Below, piece after piece: positions 1 to 7,369 of a stretch of DNA of 14,510 nucleotides. The DNA comes from Treponema sp. (GTDB lineage Bacteria > Spirochaetota > Spirochaetia > Treponematales > Breznakiellaceae). A program made the position numbers and the translations under genes. The notes below the pieces were generated by a model. The model was not told the DNA's origin. It was given only the letters and a program-made list of their open reading frames with translations, and did no database searches. The stretch lies in assembly GCA_031280065.1 (NCBI GenBank), contig JAITHH010000140.1, positions 1-14,510 on the forward strand. The letters are read 5' to 3'. Numbering within the stretch: position 1 is the stretch's first letter; each line of letters opens with the position of its first letter.

Positions 1-665
1 GCGATATAAATGGCCGCATAGGTATAGCGCGGCCCGGAAACGCCGGATTTATCCGCGACATCGGCGTTCACCGTGGCAATGGCGTTCTCGCTGCGGTTCA
101 GCTCCGGGGCGTTAAAGAAATAGCGATCCGGCTGCGGCGTAAAAGCCCCGTTCCCGTTGGAACGGGTCAAGGTGTAGGTTTGGCCGTCCATGGTCAAGGA
201 CGGGCGCGTACCCGGCGTCTGGATGAAGTTCAGCACAATGTTTTGCCCCAAAGCCGAAGTATTCAGGATGCGCTCAATATCAACCGACTCAAGCTCCAGC
301 GTATAGTACTTCCGCCCGGAAAAAAGACTGCCCGTATTGGTTGAGTTCATCGTATCGGTCGTAACGGTATACGGTTCAATCGCCGAATAATCGCTGGCCA
401 GCGCCGAATTGATAAGACTCCGGTCGCCGGCGGTGTTGATCTCGTTGGTCAAGGCCGCGTCGCTGATATAGATACGGTAATACAGGTTAAAATGGGTAAA
501 ATAGTAATACTCGGTGGTATTGAGGTTCGGCAGCCGCACCTCTGCGCGGGTGTTAAGCTCCATATGCACATCGCCTGAGGGCACGGGATACAGGAAAAGA
601 TAATCCTCGATCCCGCAGGACGCACAAAGCAGCGCCGCCGTCAGAACCGCGCAAACATACCGCAT
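1..665 (-). CDS. Putative lipoprotein of unknown function (3' end outside window)
   Basis: This reading frame is open from an ATG at 665 to the window edge, about 221 codons, so the C-terminus is missing. The N-terminus is MRYVCAVLTAALLCASC: a positive residue, a hydrophobic stretch and a cysteine at residue 17 after L-C-A-S. Leu is at -4 rather than -3, which fits the relaxed spirochaetal lipobox, so I infer a lipoprotein anchored in an envelope membrane. The visible mature part is rich in Tyr, Asn, Thr and Ser and looks like a beta-rich extracytoplasmic domain; I recognise no family. The start lies 21 bases after the stop of the TPR gene, so the two are probably co-transcribed. The ribosome site is weak, a G-rich run just before ATG. 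The lipoprotein reading is fairly secure; the function is unknown. Confidence 0.72.
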   Translation of the reverse strand, partial: MRYVCAVLTAALLCASCGIEDYLFLYPVPSGDVHMELNTRAEVRLPNLNTTEYYYFTHFNLYYRIYISDAALTNEINTAGDRSLINSALASDYSAIEPYTVTTDTMNSTNTGSLFSGRKYYTLELESVDIERILNTSALGQNIVLNFIQTPGTRPSLTMDGQTYTLTRSNGNGAFTPQPDRYFFNAPELNRSENAIATVNADVADKSGVSGPRYTYAAIYI

Positions 666-670
666 ACCCC

Positions 671-685
671 GGCGGCCCCCCCGCC
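671..685. repeat. Short GC hairpin between TPR gene and lipoprotein gene
   Basis: GGCGG (671-675) and CCGCC (681-685) flank a five-base C run, giving a 5-bp stem in the 21-base gap before the lipoprotein ATG. There is no T tract, so it is not an obvious intrinsic terminator. It may only affect ribosome access to the lipoprotein start, or it may be chance in GC-rich DNA. Confidence 0.25.
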
Positions 686-686
686 G

Positions 687-1376
687 CTATGAATTCGAAC
701 CCGACAGGGTGAGTATCCGGCTGTTGGCCAGATTGGTCCAGACCGTTTCAGTCGGCCAGTTTTCGATGAGTTCGCGGTAGGCTTCGATGGCCTCGTCTTT
801 CCGCTGGAGGGATTCCAGCAGCCGGCCTATGGCGAATTGCGCCCGCGCCGCAGCGGGAAATTCATCCCGGTATGCAAGACACTCCCGCAGATACCCGATG
901 GCGGCGTCCGCATTGCCCCCCTCTTCCGCGGCAATTGCGGCGTTGTACAGAGCCGCCGACGCAAGATACGTTTTCGCCCCCTTCTTTGCCGCCGCAAGCC
1001 ATGCCTGTTCAGCTTCGCCCCAGTTCTTCTGATCCCCCTGTATGGCCCCGATCAGCGCGGAAGCGCGGGAGCCGGCGTAGCCTGCGTTCCCGCCGGCAAA
1101 GGCGCCGAGTTCCTCCAGCAGGACGCGCACCTCCTCCGCCTTGGAACTCTCGTTAATATCAAAACGCAGCGCCTCGTAGCGTTCATTAAAGGCCTCTGCC
1201 CGGCTTATGGCCCGGCGTTCCAGGGCGCCGCGGACGCTCATGCCGATAACGCCGCCCCCCAGCAGCACGATCAGCGCGGCGGCGCCGGTTAGCAGCGGTT
1301 TCCGGTTCCGCTGGATGAAATCCGCCAGTATGTCGCTTATCAGCTTTTTTTCCTGTTTGTCATCATTCTTTACCAT
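687..1376 (-). CDS. Membrane-anchored tetratricopeptide-repeat protein
   Basis: A 229-residue protein with a charged cytoplasmic N-terminus (residues 1-27), one hydrophobic membrane segment at about 28-46 (rich in Ala, Leu, Val and Gly), a helical linker, and TPR-like helix pairs at about 115-208. In the repeats, Ala, Leu, Tyr and Gly fall at TPR-like positions, for example ALYNAAIAAEEGGNADAAIGY. The layout resembles YfgM-type proteins, in which a single membrane helix displays TPRs for protein contacts in envelope assembly; that comparison is inference. The ATG at 1376 has AGGAG seven bases upstream, inside the 3' end of the sigma-54 activator gene, and overlaps that gene by 14 bases, so translation is probably coupled. 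The partner protein is unknown. Confidence 0.8.
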   Translation of the reverse strand: MVKNDDKQEKKLISDILADFIQRNRKPLLTGAAALIVLLGGGVIGMSVRGALERRAISRAEAFNERYEALRFDINESSKAEEVRVLLEELGAFAGGNAGYAGSRASALIGAIQGDQKNWGEAEQAWLAAAKKGAKTYLASAALYNAAIAAEEGGNADAAIGYLRECLAYRDEFPAAARAQFAIGRLLESLQRKDEAIEAYRELIENWPTETVWTNLANSRILTLSGSNS

Positions 1377-2853
1377 GATTCGTCTCCTTGGGATTTACGA
1401 GGTGGAATTCTCTTATCAGCAGGGACAGGTAGGTCCGCTGAATGTTCAGCGCTTTGGCCGCTTCGGTCTGCTTCCAGTTATGCTCTTCCAGCACCTGCTG
1501 GATAAAACGGCTCTTAAAGGCATTGACCGCCGCCTTCAGATTCCGCTCCCTTCCGGCTGGTTCCATGCGCTTCAAAAGCAGGTCCTCCGGCTCGATGAGG
1601 CCGCCCTTTCCTATCACACAGGCCCGTTCAACGCAGTTCTCCAGTTCCCGGACATTCCCCGGCCATGAGTGCAGGAGCATGGCTTCCCGCGCCGCGCCGG
1701 AAAAGCCCTCTATTTCCTTCCGCGCTTTTTCCGCGGAACGCTTGAGAAAGAAAGCCGCCAGCTCCATGATGTCCTCAGGCCGCTCCCGTAAGGGGGGAAC
1801 TGTCAGGGGCAGCACATTCAGCCGGTAGTACAGGTCCTCGCGGAACCGGCCCTGCCCCGCCAGGGCCTCAATATCCCGGTTGGTAGCCGCCAGAATACGG
1901 ACATTCACCGTAACCGGCTCATCGGACCCTACCCGCTCAAAGGTCTTCTGCTGGAGCGCCCGCAGGAGCTTCGCCTGGAGCGGCAGGGGCATATCCCCGA
2001 TCTCATCCAGGAAGAGCGTACCCCCGTCAGCCAGCTCAAAGCGGCCCCGCCGGGACTTGACCGCGCTGGTAAAGGCCCCTTTCACGTGGCCGAAAAGCTC
2101 GCTTTCCAGAAGCCCCTCAGGCAGGGCGGCGCAATTCATCCGTACAAAGGGCCCGCCGGAGCGAGGACTGCGGAGGTGTATCTGCTCGGCGAACACCTCC
2201 TTCCCTGTCCCGCTCTCCCCGGTGATCAGCACTGATGAATCAGCCGCCGCAATCCGGTCGATCAGCGCCAGCTTTTCCAGCATAACCGGGCTTTTGGCTA
2301 TCAGGGGCTTATAACCGCCCTGCTGAACCTCCTCCGGCGGCCCGTCCGGATCAGCGCTCCGGGAACTCTGGACGGCCAGCGCCGCCTGGTTCGCGGCAAT
2401 TTCAAGCCGCTCCAGGTCCTCCGGGGAAAATTCCCCTTTTTTCTTCTTATTAAGTACCTCGATAACCCCGATGCAGACATCCCTGAGCCGAATAGGCGCG
2501 GCGATGATATTTCTTACCGTGTAGCCGAATTTCCGCGAGCCGGAACCGCGATGCCGCTCATCGTTTTCCGCGTCGTTGACAATAAGGGAGGCGTTATTCC
2601 GGACAACCCAGCCGGCAATCCCCTCCCCTACCTTGACCCTGCGCCCCGCAACCTTCGCTCCGCCGGAGGCCGCCTCAAAGGACAATTCATCCCCGTTCAG
2701 CAGGAGCAGGCTCGCCGCCTCCCCCTCGCAGAACTGCCCTGCAAGGTCAACGATACGGTCAAACACCGTCTGAATATCCCCATACGGCGAGGCAATCAGC
2801 GCGTTTATTTCCATGAGGGCGCGAAACATCCGGGCATCAATAGCTGACAGCAT
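1363..2853 (-). CDS. GAF-domain sigma-54-dependent transcriptional activator
   Basis: A 496-residue enhancer-binding protein that should use ATP to remodel RNA polymerase holding sigma-54. From the N-terminus: a GAF sensory domain (about 20-162), the AAA+ domain (about 182-425) and a Fis-type helix-turn-helix at the C-terminus (about 440-480). Walker A is GESGTGKE at 212-219, Walker B GGTLFLDEIG at 277-286, the arginine-finger region FREDLYYRLN at 337-346 and sensor II WPGNVREL at 397-404. The sigma-54 contact loop reads GAFTSA (259-264) instead of the canonical GAFTGA. There is no response-regulator receiver domain, so the signal is probably a small molecule sensed by GAF, as in the NifA and FhlA groups. 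I chose the ATG at 2853, with GGAG nine bases upstream, over an in-frame TTG at 2871. It starts 23 bases after the cmk/rpsA stop. Target genes cannot be told from the window. Confidence 0.93.
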   Translation of the reverse strand: MLSAIDARMFRALMEINALIASPYGDIQTVFDRIVDLAGQFCEGEAASLLLLNGDELSFEAASGGAKVAGRRVKVGEGIAGWVVRNNASLIVNDAENDERHRGSGSRKFGYTVRNIIAAPIRLRDVCIGVIEVLNKKKKGEFSPEDLERLEIAANQAALAVQSSRSADPDGPPEEVQQGGYKPLIAKSPVMLEKLALIDRIAAADSSVLITGESGTGKEVFAEQIHLRSPRSGGPFVRMNCAALPEGLLESELFGHVKGAFTSAVKSRRGRFELADGGTLFLDEIGDMPLPLQAKLLRALQQKTFERVGSDEPVTVNVRILAATNRDIEALAGQGRFREDLYYRLNVLPLTVPPLRERPEDIMELAAFFLKRSAEKARKEIEGFSGAAREAMLLHSWPGNVRELENCVERACVIGKGGLIEPEDLLLKRMEPAGRERNLKAAVNAFKSRFIQQVLEEHNWKQTEAAKALNIQRTYLSLLIREFHLVNPKETNHGKE

Positions 2854-2876
2854 AAGGACAGTCTCCCGCAAACCGG

Positions 2877-5282
2877 TTAAGCAGTTCCTTCCCCTTCAGG
2901 GTTTTTGGACTTCAAGAAATCTCCCAGGGTAAAGGTAGAACCATCGGATTCCTCCGCCGCCATATACCGGGACAGCTCATCCCGCTGCACCTTCTTCTGA
3001 TAATCCCGGATGGAAAAGGCGGCTTTTTGCTTGTCGCTTTGCAATTCCAGCACAACCGCCTTGATCGGATCCCCCACCTGGAATTTTTTCAGGGCTTCGT
3101 CCGGGCTCTGGTCGCGGTTTTCCGGGAGGTTCGATTTGTGAATCAGCCCCTCGATGCCGCCGGGAACCCGTACAAAGATACCAAAATCGGTAATCGAGGC
3201 CACCTCCCCCTCCACCAGCGAACCTGGCTTGTAGGCCGCGGCGAAACTCTGCCAGGGGTCTTCGGTAAGCTGCTTGATCCCCAGGCGGATGTTCCGCTCG
3301 TCCCGGTCAACGCCGATGACCATGACTTCGATCTCCTGGCCCGCGCTGAGTTCGCTGCCGGGGTGTTTAACCTTCTTGGTCCAGGAAATATCGTCCCCGT
3401 GGAGAAAGCCGTCGATGCCCTCCTCCAGTTCGATGAAGGCCCCCGCGTTGGTCAGTTTGGCCACCTTCCTCCGCAGCCGCGTACCCACCGGGTACTTCTC
3501 GCTGATATTGCTCCAGGGGTTGGCGGTTACCTGTTTGAGTCCCAGCGAGACCCGCCCAGCCTGGAGATCGTAGCCGAGGACCATACATTCCACTTCGTCG
3601 CCGATGGACAGCACCTCGGAGGGCTTTTGTATCTTCTTGATCCAGGAGAATTCGGAGATATGGGCCAGGCCCTCGATGCCCTCCTCCAGCTCGATAAACG
3701 CGCCGAATTCGGTGAGCTTGGTTACCTTGCCCTTGACGATGTCGTTGACGTGGTACTTATCCTCGAAGTGAACCCAGGGATCATCGGTAAAGTGCTTCAA
3801 GGACAGGTTGATCCGCCGCTCCTGGGGATCGATCTTGATCACCTTGAGCCTGATTTCCTGGCCCTTCTTCACAAAGTCCTTGGGACGGGTAACGTGGCCC
3901 CAGCTCATGTCGTTGATATGCAGGAGCCCGTCGAAACCCCCCAGGTCCACAAAGGCCCCGAAGGAGGTAAAACTCTTGACCACGCCGTCTATTTCAGTGC
4001 CCACTTCGACATGATCAAAGAAATCCGTCCGCTTCTGTTCGATTTCTTCCTCAAGGCGCTTTCGGCGGTTGACCACCACGTTCACCTTGCCGTCAGAGTA
4101 AAGCCGCTCCACGTAGAACTCGGCCTTGAGCCCCAGCAGCTTCTCCGGCTTATCCACCTTTTGGGCGTCCGCCTGGCTGATCGGCAGGAACGCGTGAACC
4201 CCCGTGCCGAGATTCACATCGTAGCCCCCTTTAACCTGCTTCTCGATGACGCCCTCGACCGCGCTGTGGTCCTGTGATGCCTGCCGGAGATTCTTCCAGA
4301 AGATTTTAACGTCCGCCTTCTGCTTGGACACGATCACCTCTCCATGCTTGTTTTCCTTGGAAACCAGGATAACTGACACGGGATCCCCCACCTTGGGAAC
4401 ATCCGCGAATTCCGACAGGGGAATCTTCCCCTCGGACTTATAGCCCACATCCACAAACACCTGATCGGGAGTAACCTGAATAACCGAGCCGCTGACAAGC
4501 TGCCCTTCTTCAAGCTGTTCCAGTGTTTTAAGATACTCTTCCTGCAACTGAGTCTGGATATTCCCGGCGGCGTTCGCGGATTGAACGCCTTCCGTTTCAT
4601 CCATCGTATTAGTGTCCGATACCACTTCCCTCTGCCCCATGCTTGATCCTTCCATCTGTATTTTATCTCTCAATTTCTCATAAACTTGCGTTATGGTCAA
4701 GTCCGATGTATCGACATATTCCACTCCGGCCCCGATTCTTAAGCTCCCCTCTTCTTTATTCTGGTCTATCCGGTCCCGCGCTTCAATGGAACGGCGAATC
4801 TCCTCCAGACTGAGCCGGGATACCCCCTGCTCATAGCGCCGCCGGGCCCGCGCCTGCGCCGAAGCGTCCAGGTAGAAGCGGCGCTCGGCCTGGGGGAAGA
4901 CCACCGTGGTCATATCCCGTCCCTCCGCCACCGCGTCAAGCCCCCCGGCTATGCGCCGGATATGCTCATTCACCAGATGACGGACGGGCGTAATGGCCGA
5001 CAGGGACGCCACATGGCGGTCAACCGCGTCGCTATGAAGCTGCGCCTCCACGTTTTCCCCGTCCAGGTAAACTTCCCCGTTCCGGTATTCCAGCGCCGTC
5101 CGCCGGGCGTATTCCAGAACCCGCTCCGGATCGCCGGTATCCACGCCGGAACGCAGACAGTCCAAAGTTATGGCGCGGTAGAGATTCCCCGAGTTGATAT
5201 AAGTGAATTTGAGCCCTTCGGCCAGCCGTTTGGCGATAGTGCTTTTACCTGACCCGGCGGGCCCGTCAATTGCGATAACCAT
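2877..5282 (-). CDS. cmk-rpsA: Cytidylate kinase - ribosomal protein S1 fusion
   Basis: An 801-residue fusion. Residues 1-208 are cytidylate kinase, which phosphorylates CMP or dCMP with ATP: P-loop GPAGSGKST (7-15), SGNLYRA (31-37), and GRDMTTVVFP (121-130), with substrate Arg/Lys at about 169 and 176. Residues about 215-258 form a Glu/Gln/Asn-rich linker. Six S1 RNA-binding domains follow at about 259-324, 341-410, 427-497, 512-585, 598-671 and 686-760, then a short tail; six repeats match a full-length bacterial S1, which brings mRNA to the 30S subunit. The ATG at 5282 abuts the stop of the pseudouridine synthase gene (TAA then ATG), with a G-rich Shine-Dalgarno in the end of that gene, so translation is coupled. 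Cmk/S1 fusions are known in Treponema, which supports the taxonomic reading. An internal ATG at 4640 (residue 215) has its own AAGGA and could yield free S1. Confidence 0.95.
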   Translation of the reverse strand: MVIAIDGPAGSGKSTIAKRLAEGLKFTYINSGNLYRAITLDCLRSGVDTGDPERVLEYARRTALEYRNGEVYLDGENVEAQLHSDAVDRHVASLSAITPVRHLVNEHIRRIAGGLDAVAEGRDMTTVVFPQAERRFYLDASAQARARRRYEQGVSRLSLEEIRRSIEARDRIDQNKEEGSLRIGAGVEYVDTSDLTITQVYEKLRDKIQMEGSSMGQREVVSDTNTMDETEGVQSANAAGNIQTQLQEEYLKTLEQLEEGQLVSGSVIQVTPDQVFVDVGYKSEGKIPLSEFADVPKVGDPVSVILVSKENKHGEVIVSKQKADVKIFWKNLRQASQDHSAVEGVIEKQVKGGYDVNLGTGVHAFLPISQADAQKVDKPEKLLGLKAEFYVERLYSDGKVNVVVNRRKRLEEEIEQKRTDFFDHVEVGTEIDGVVKSFTSFGAFVDLGGFDGLLHINDMSWGHVTRPKDFVKKGQEIRLKVIKIDPQERRINLSLKHFTDDPWVHFEDKYHVNDIVKGKVTKLTEFGAFIELEEGIEGLAHISEFSWIKKIQKPSEVLSIGDEVECMVLGYDLQAGRVSLGLKQVTANPWSNISEKYPVGTRLRRKVAKLTNAGAFIELEEGIDGFLHGDDISWTKKVKHPGSELSAGQEIEVMVIGVDRDERNIRLGIKQLTEDPWQSFAAAYKPGSLVEGEVASITDFGIFVRVPGGIEGLIHKSNLPENRDQSPDEALKKFQVGDPIKAVVLELQSDKQKAAFSIRDYQKKVQRDELSRYMAAEESDGSTFTLGDFLKSKNPEGEGTA
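4638..4651 (-). promoter_or_regulatory. Possible internal ribosome binding site and start for free S1
   Basis: Inside the fusion gene, exactly at the end of the kinase domain, the minus strand reads AAGGATCAAGCATG: an AAGGA Shine-Dalgarno, six spacer bases and an in-frame ATG (residue 215, MGQREV). Initiation here would give a 587-residue protein with all six S1 domains and no kinase, close to the size of ordinary S1. The position at the domain border is suggestive. Whether ribosomes use it cannot be told from sequence. Confidence 0.45.
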
Positions 5283-6038
5283 TTACTCCCCTCCCCTTTC
5301 ACGCCCTGGGCGTACGCCAAGATACCCTAACTCCGCTTCGCTCAAAGGGCGCGAGGTTCCTTCCGCAAGATTTCCCAAGCGGACCGGGCCGATCCGGGTC
5401 CGGCGGAGCTTGACCGCGTGGAGGTGAAAATACGAGAATACCCGGCGTATCTCCCGGTTCTTCCCCTCAATCAGCACCGCCCTGATAACCCTGCTCCCCA
5501 GCCGCTCAACCGCTTTGGCCCGGTAGTAAACCCCTTCAATAGAAATCCCCTCGCGGAATTGCTCCAAAACCCCGTCGGGAATACCCCCCGAAGCCTCCAC
5601 CAGGTACTCCTTCTCCACCTCCGACCGGGGATGCCCCAGCCGGGCGGCAAAGTCCCCATCGTTGGTAAAGATGATAAGCCCCGACGACCGGTAATCCAGG
5701 CGGCCCACGTGGTACAGCCGCTCTCTGATGTCCGGGGGCAAGAGGTCCTGCGCCAAGGCCCTCCCCTGGGGATCAAAGGAGCTGCAAAGGTACTCGGGGG
5801 GCTTGTGCAGGGCCAGATAATGCCGCGCCGTCTCAAGCCGCACCGGACCCCCGGCCACCCGCACCTCGTCGTCCGCGCCGGCCCGCGCGCCCAGAACCCG
5901 GACTTCCTGCCCGTTGACCTGGACCCTGCCCTCCAGGATGAGTTTTTCCGCGGCCCGCCGGGAGGCCACCCCCGCGCGGGCCAGATAAACCTGGAGGCGC
6001 ATCTCCCCCGGTATGGGCGCTTCCCGCTTAGTTTCCAT
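5283..6038 (-). CDS. rluB: RsuA/RluB-family rRNA pseudouridine synthase
   Basis: A 251-residue enzyme of the RsuA/RluB/RluE/RluF family, which isomerises a specific uridine in rRNA to pseudouridine. Residues about 13-60 are an S4 RNA-binding domain (RLQVYLARAGVASRRAAEKLI). The catalytic core carries GRLDY (112-116), whose Asp115 should be the nucleophile, followed by SSGLIIFTNDG, and the KNREIRRVF motif at 193-201. The usual Thr in the GRLD-x-x-T-x-G pattern is Ser here. RluB (23S rRNA, U2605 in E. coli numbering) is the best match because bacterial rluB commonly follows scpAB, but RsuA-type specificity cannot be excluded. I chose the ATG at 6038, overlapping the scpB end by 11 bases, over an in-frame TTG at 6047; the ribosome site is weak, which points to coupling with scpB. 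Confidence 0.9.
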   Translation of the reverse strand: METKREAPIPGEMRLQVYLARAGVASRRAAEKLILEGRVQVNGQEVRVLGARAGADDEVRVAGGPVRLETARHYLALHKPPEYLCSSFDPQGRALAQDLLPPDIRERLYHVGRLDYRSSGLIIFTNDGDFAARLGHPRSEVEKEYLVEASGGIPDGVLEQFREGISIEGVYYRAKAVERLGSRVIRAVLIEGKNREIRRVFSYFHLHAVKLRRTRIGPVRLGNLAEGTSRPLSEAELGYLGVRPGRERGGE

Positions 6039-6570
6039 CAAGCTCAAACCGGTCCTGCTCGCTTTCGTTTAATTTGGGGAGGTCCGCAATGCTTTCCAGG
6101 CGGAAAAACTTGAGGAATTCCCTGGTCGTGCCGTATTGAATCGGCTTTCCCGGCACGTCCTTCCTGCCGGTCTCCTTGATAAGCTCCCGTTCAGCGAGGA
6201 GCCGTATCATTGTATCGGCCTGCACACCCCGGATAGCCTCGATCTCGCTGCGGGTAATGGGCTGGGAATAGGCGATGATCGCCAGGGTTTCCATGGCCGC
6301 CTTGGAGAGTTTGGATTCGTTCTTCTTCCCGTACCGTTCCCGCAAGGCTTCCCAATACTCCTTCTTGGGGGAGAGCATCACCCCGCCGCCTATCCGGGAG
6401 ATTTCCACCCCGGAACTCTCCGCGGCGCAGCGCTCGTCCAGCACTTGCAGGGCCCCGGCGACCGCCTCCCTAGAAAGTCCGGAAATGCGGACCAGCGCGG
6501 CTTCGTCCAGGGGCTCCGGCTCCAGGTAGAGGATCGCTTCAATCAGGGCGCTCTCTTTGTCCACATCCAT
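6028..6570 (-). CDS. scpB: Segregation and condensation protein B
   Basis: A 180-residue ScpB, the winged-helix kleisin partner that binds ScpA as a dimer in the Smc-ScpAB condensin complex acting on the nucleoid. The family pattern is clear: an N-terminal ALIEAILYLEPEPL, and a second winged helix with KAAMETLAIIAYSQPITRSEIEAIRG followed by an AELIKETGRKDVPGKPIQYGTT-like block (split here by family variation). The frame is open further upstream to 6681, but that would overlap the scpA 3' end and add 37 residues unlike ScpB. The ATG at 6570 follows the scpA stop by 11 bases. A GGGAG abuts this ATG with no spacing, so a GTG two codons later at 6564 (six-base spacing) is a real alternative start. 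Confidence 0.92.
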   Translation of the reverse strand: MDVDKESALIEAILYLEPEPLDEAALVRISGLSREAVAGALQVLDERCAAESSGVEISRIGGGVMLSPKKEYWEALRERYGKKNESKLSKAAMETLAIIAYSQPITRSEIEAIRGVQADTMIRLLAERELIKETGRKDVPGKPIQYGTTREFLKFFRLESIADLPKLNESEQDRFELDGN

Positions 6571-6581
6571 CTCCCGCAAAC

Positions 6582-7310
6582 CTATACCCGGGACCGGATC
6601 ATGATGTCCCCGAACATGCGGTTCTGGAAGATAACGATCATACGGTTCTTCACCGACTCCAGAATCGCCAGGAAAGCGCATACGATGTCCAGCAGTGAGC
6701 CGCTGCGGACCAAGAGGTCAGTAAAGGCGCACTCCCCCCGGTTTTCCAAGAGTTCCATGAGCAGGGACACCTTTTCATTGATCGAAACTTCCTCGTACAG
6801 ATCGATGATCCGCTCCCCCGAAATGCCGGTGGTAAGGCTGGAAAAGGTCTTGAGGAGGTCCCAGACATCCACTTCTTCCCATAATTCTTCTTCTATAAAA
6901 GGCAAAGCCCGCTGGAGTTTCTGCCGCTCAATGACCCATTCGGCTTCTTTTTCCTTTTCTTCCATTAATTCAGAAAGTTTTTTGAATTTCTGGTACTCGA
7001 TAAGTTTTTCCACCAGCTCCTGCCGGGGATCATCCGCCTCGTCGTCCAGAACCGGCGCCTGGACGGGCAGGAGCATCCGCGACTTGATATAGAGCAGTGT
7101 GGCCGCCAGGGAATAGAACTCGGTCAGGTCCTCCAAGTCGAACTCCGTGGCATAGGAAAGGTAGGCCAGGTACTGCTCGGTGATCTGGGCCACCGGTATA
7201 TCGTAAATATTGACCTCGTTTTTCTTGATCAGAAACAGCAAGAGGTCCAAGGGCCCTTCAAATTCGCTCAATCTGAAGCTGCGGGCGGTACTAACGGCTG
7301 GGGCATCCAT
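6582..7310 (-). CDS. scpA: Segregation and condensation protein A (kleisin)
   Basis: A 242-residue ScpA, the kleisin that bridges the Smc head domains in bacterial condensin. The N-terminal family signature FEGPLDLLLFLIKKNEVNIYDIP is present at about 17-39, followed by the helical region with LAATLLYIKSRMLLP (68-82), an acidic, charged middle (about 88-150) and a C-terminal winged helix (about 170-242) with TDLL and VCAFLAILES in the positions expected for Smc-head contact. The length is normal. It is the first gene of the packed housekeeping cluster, with scpB starting 11 bases after its stop. No good Shine-Dalgarno precedes the ATG at 7310, and a promoter-like TATACT lies eight bases upstream, so the mRNA may be nearly leaderless. 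Confidence 0.94.
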   Translation of the reverse strand: MDAPAVSTARSFRLSEFEGPLDLLLFLIKKNEVNIYDIPVAQITEQYLAYLSYATEFDLEDLTEFYSLAATLLYIKSRMLLPVQAPVLDDEADDPRQELVEKLIEYQKFKKLSELMEEKEKEAEWVIERQKLQRALPFIEEELWEEVDVWDLLKTFSSLTTGISGERIIDLYEEVSINEKVSLLMELLENRGECAFTDLLVRSGSLLDIVCAFLAILESVKNRMIVIFQNRMFGDIMIRSRV

Positions 7311-7318
7311 GTGCTGCT

Positions 7319-7348
7319 AGTATATCGAGCTTGCACGGGGGAGTACAA
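7319..7348 (-). promoter_or_regulatory. Candidate promoter for the scpA cluster
   Basis: On the minus strand a -10-like TATACT (7319-7324, five of six consensus bases) lies 18 bases from TTGTAC (7343-7348, three of six). Transcription would start about at the scpA ATG, which agrees with the lack of a ribosome binding site there. The -35 is poor, and read-through from the sugar operon is possible because no terminator is visible in the 59-base gap. Confidence 0.35.
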
Positions 7349-7369
7349 GGGGTGTTAAGCGATACCTCT

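Noticed and set aside
3027..4277. 416-codon plus-strand frame antisense to the S1 repeats
   Set aside because: Its repeating composition simply mirrors the S1 repeats on the other strand, and there is no family signature.
6571..6681. 37-residue N-terminal extension of ScpB
   Set aside because: It would overlap the scpA end by about 100 bases and does not resemble ScpB, whereas the start at 6570 gives the normal family length.
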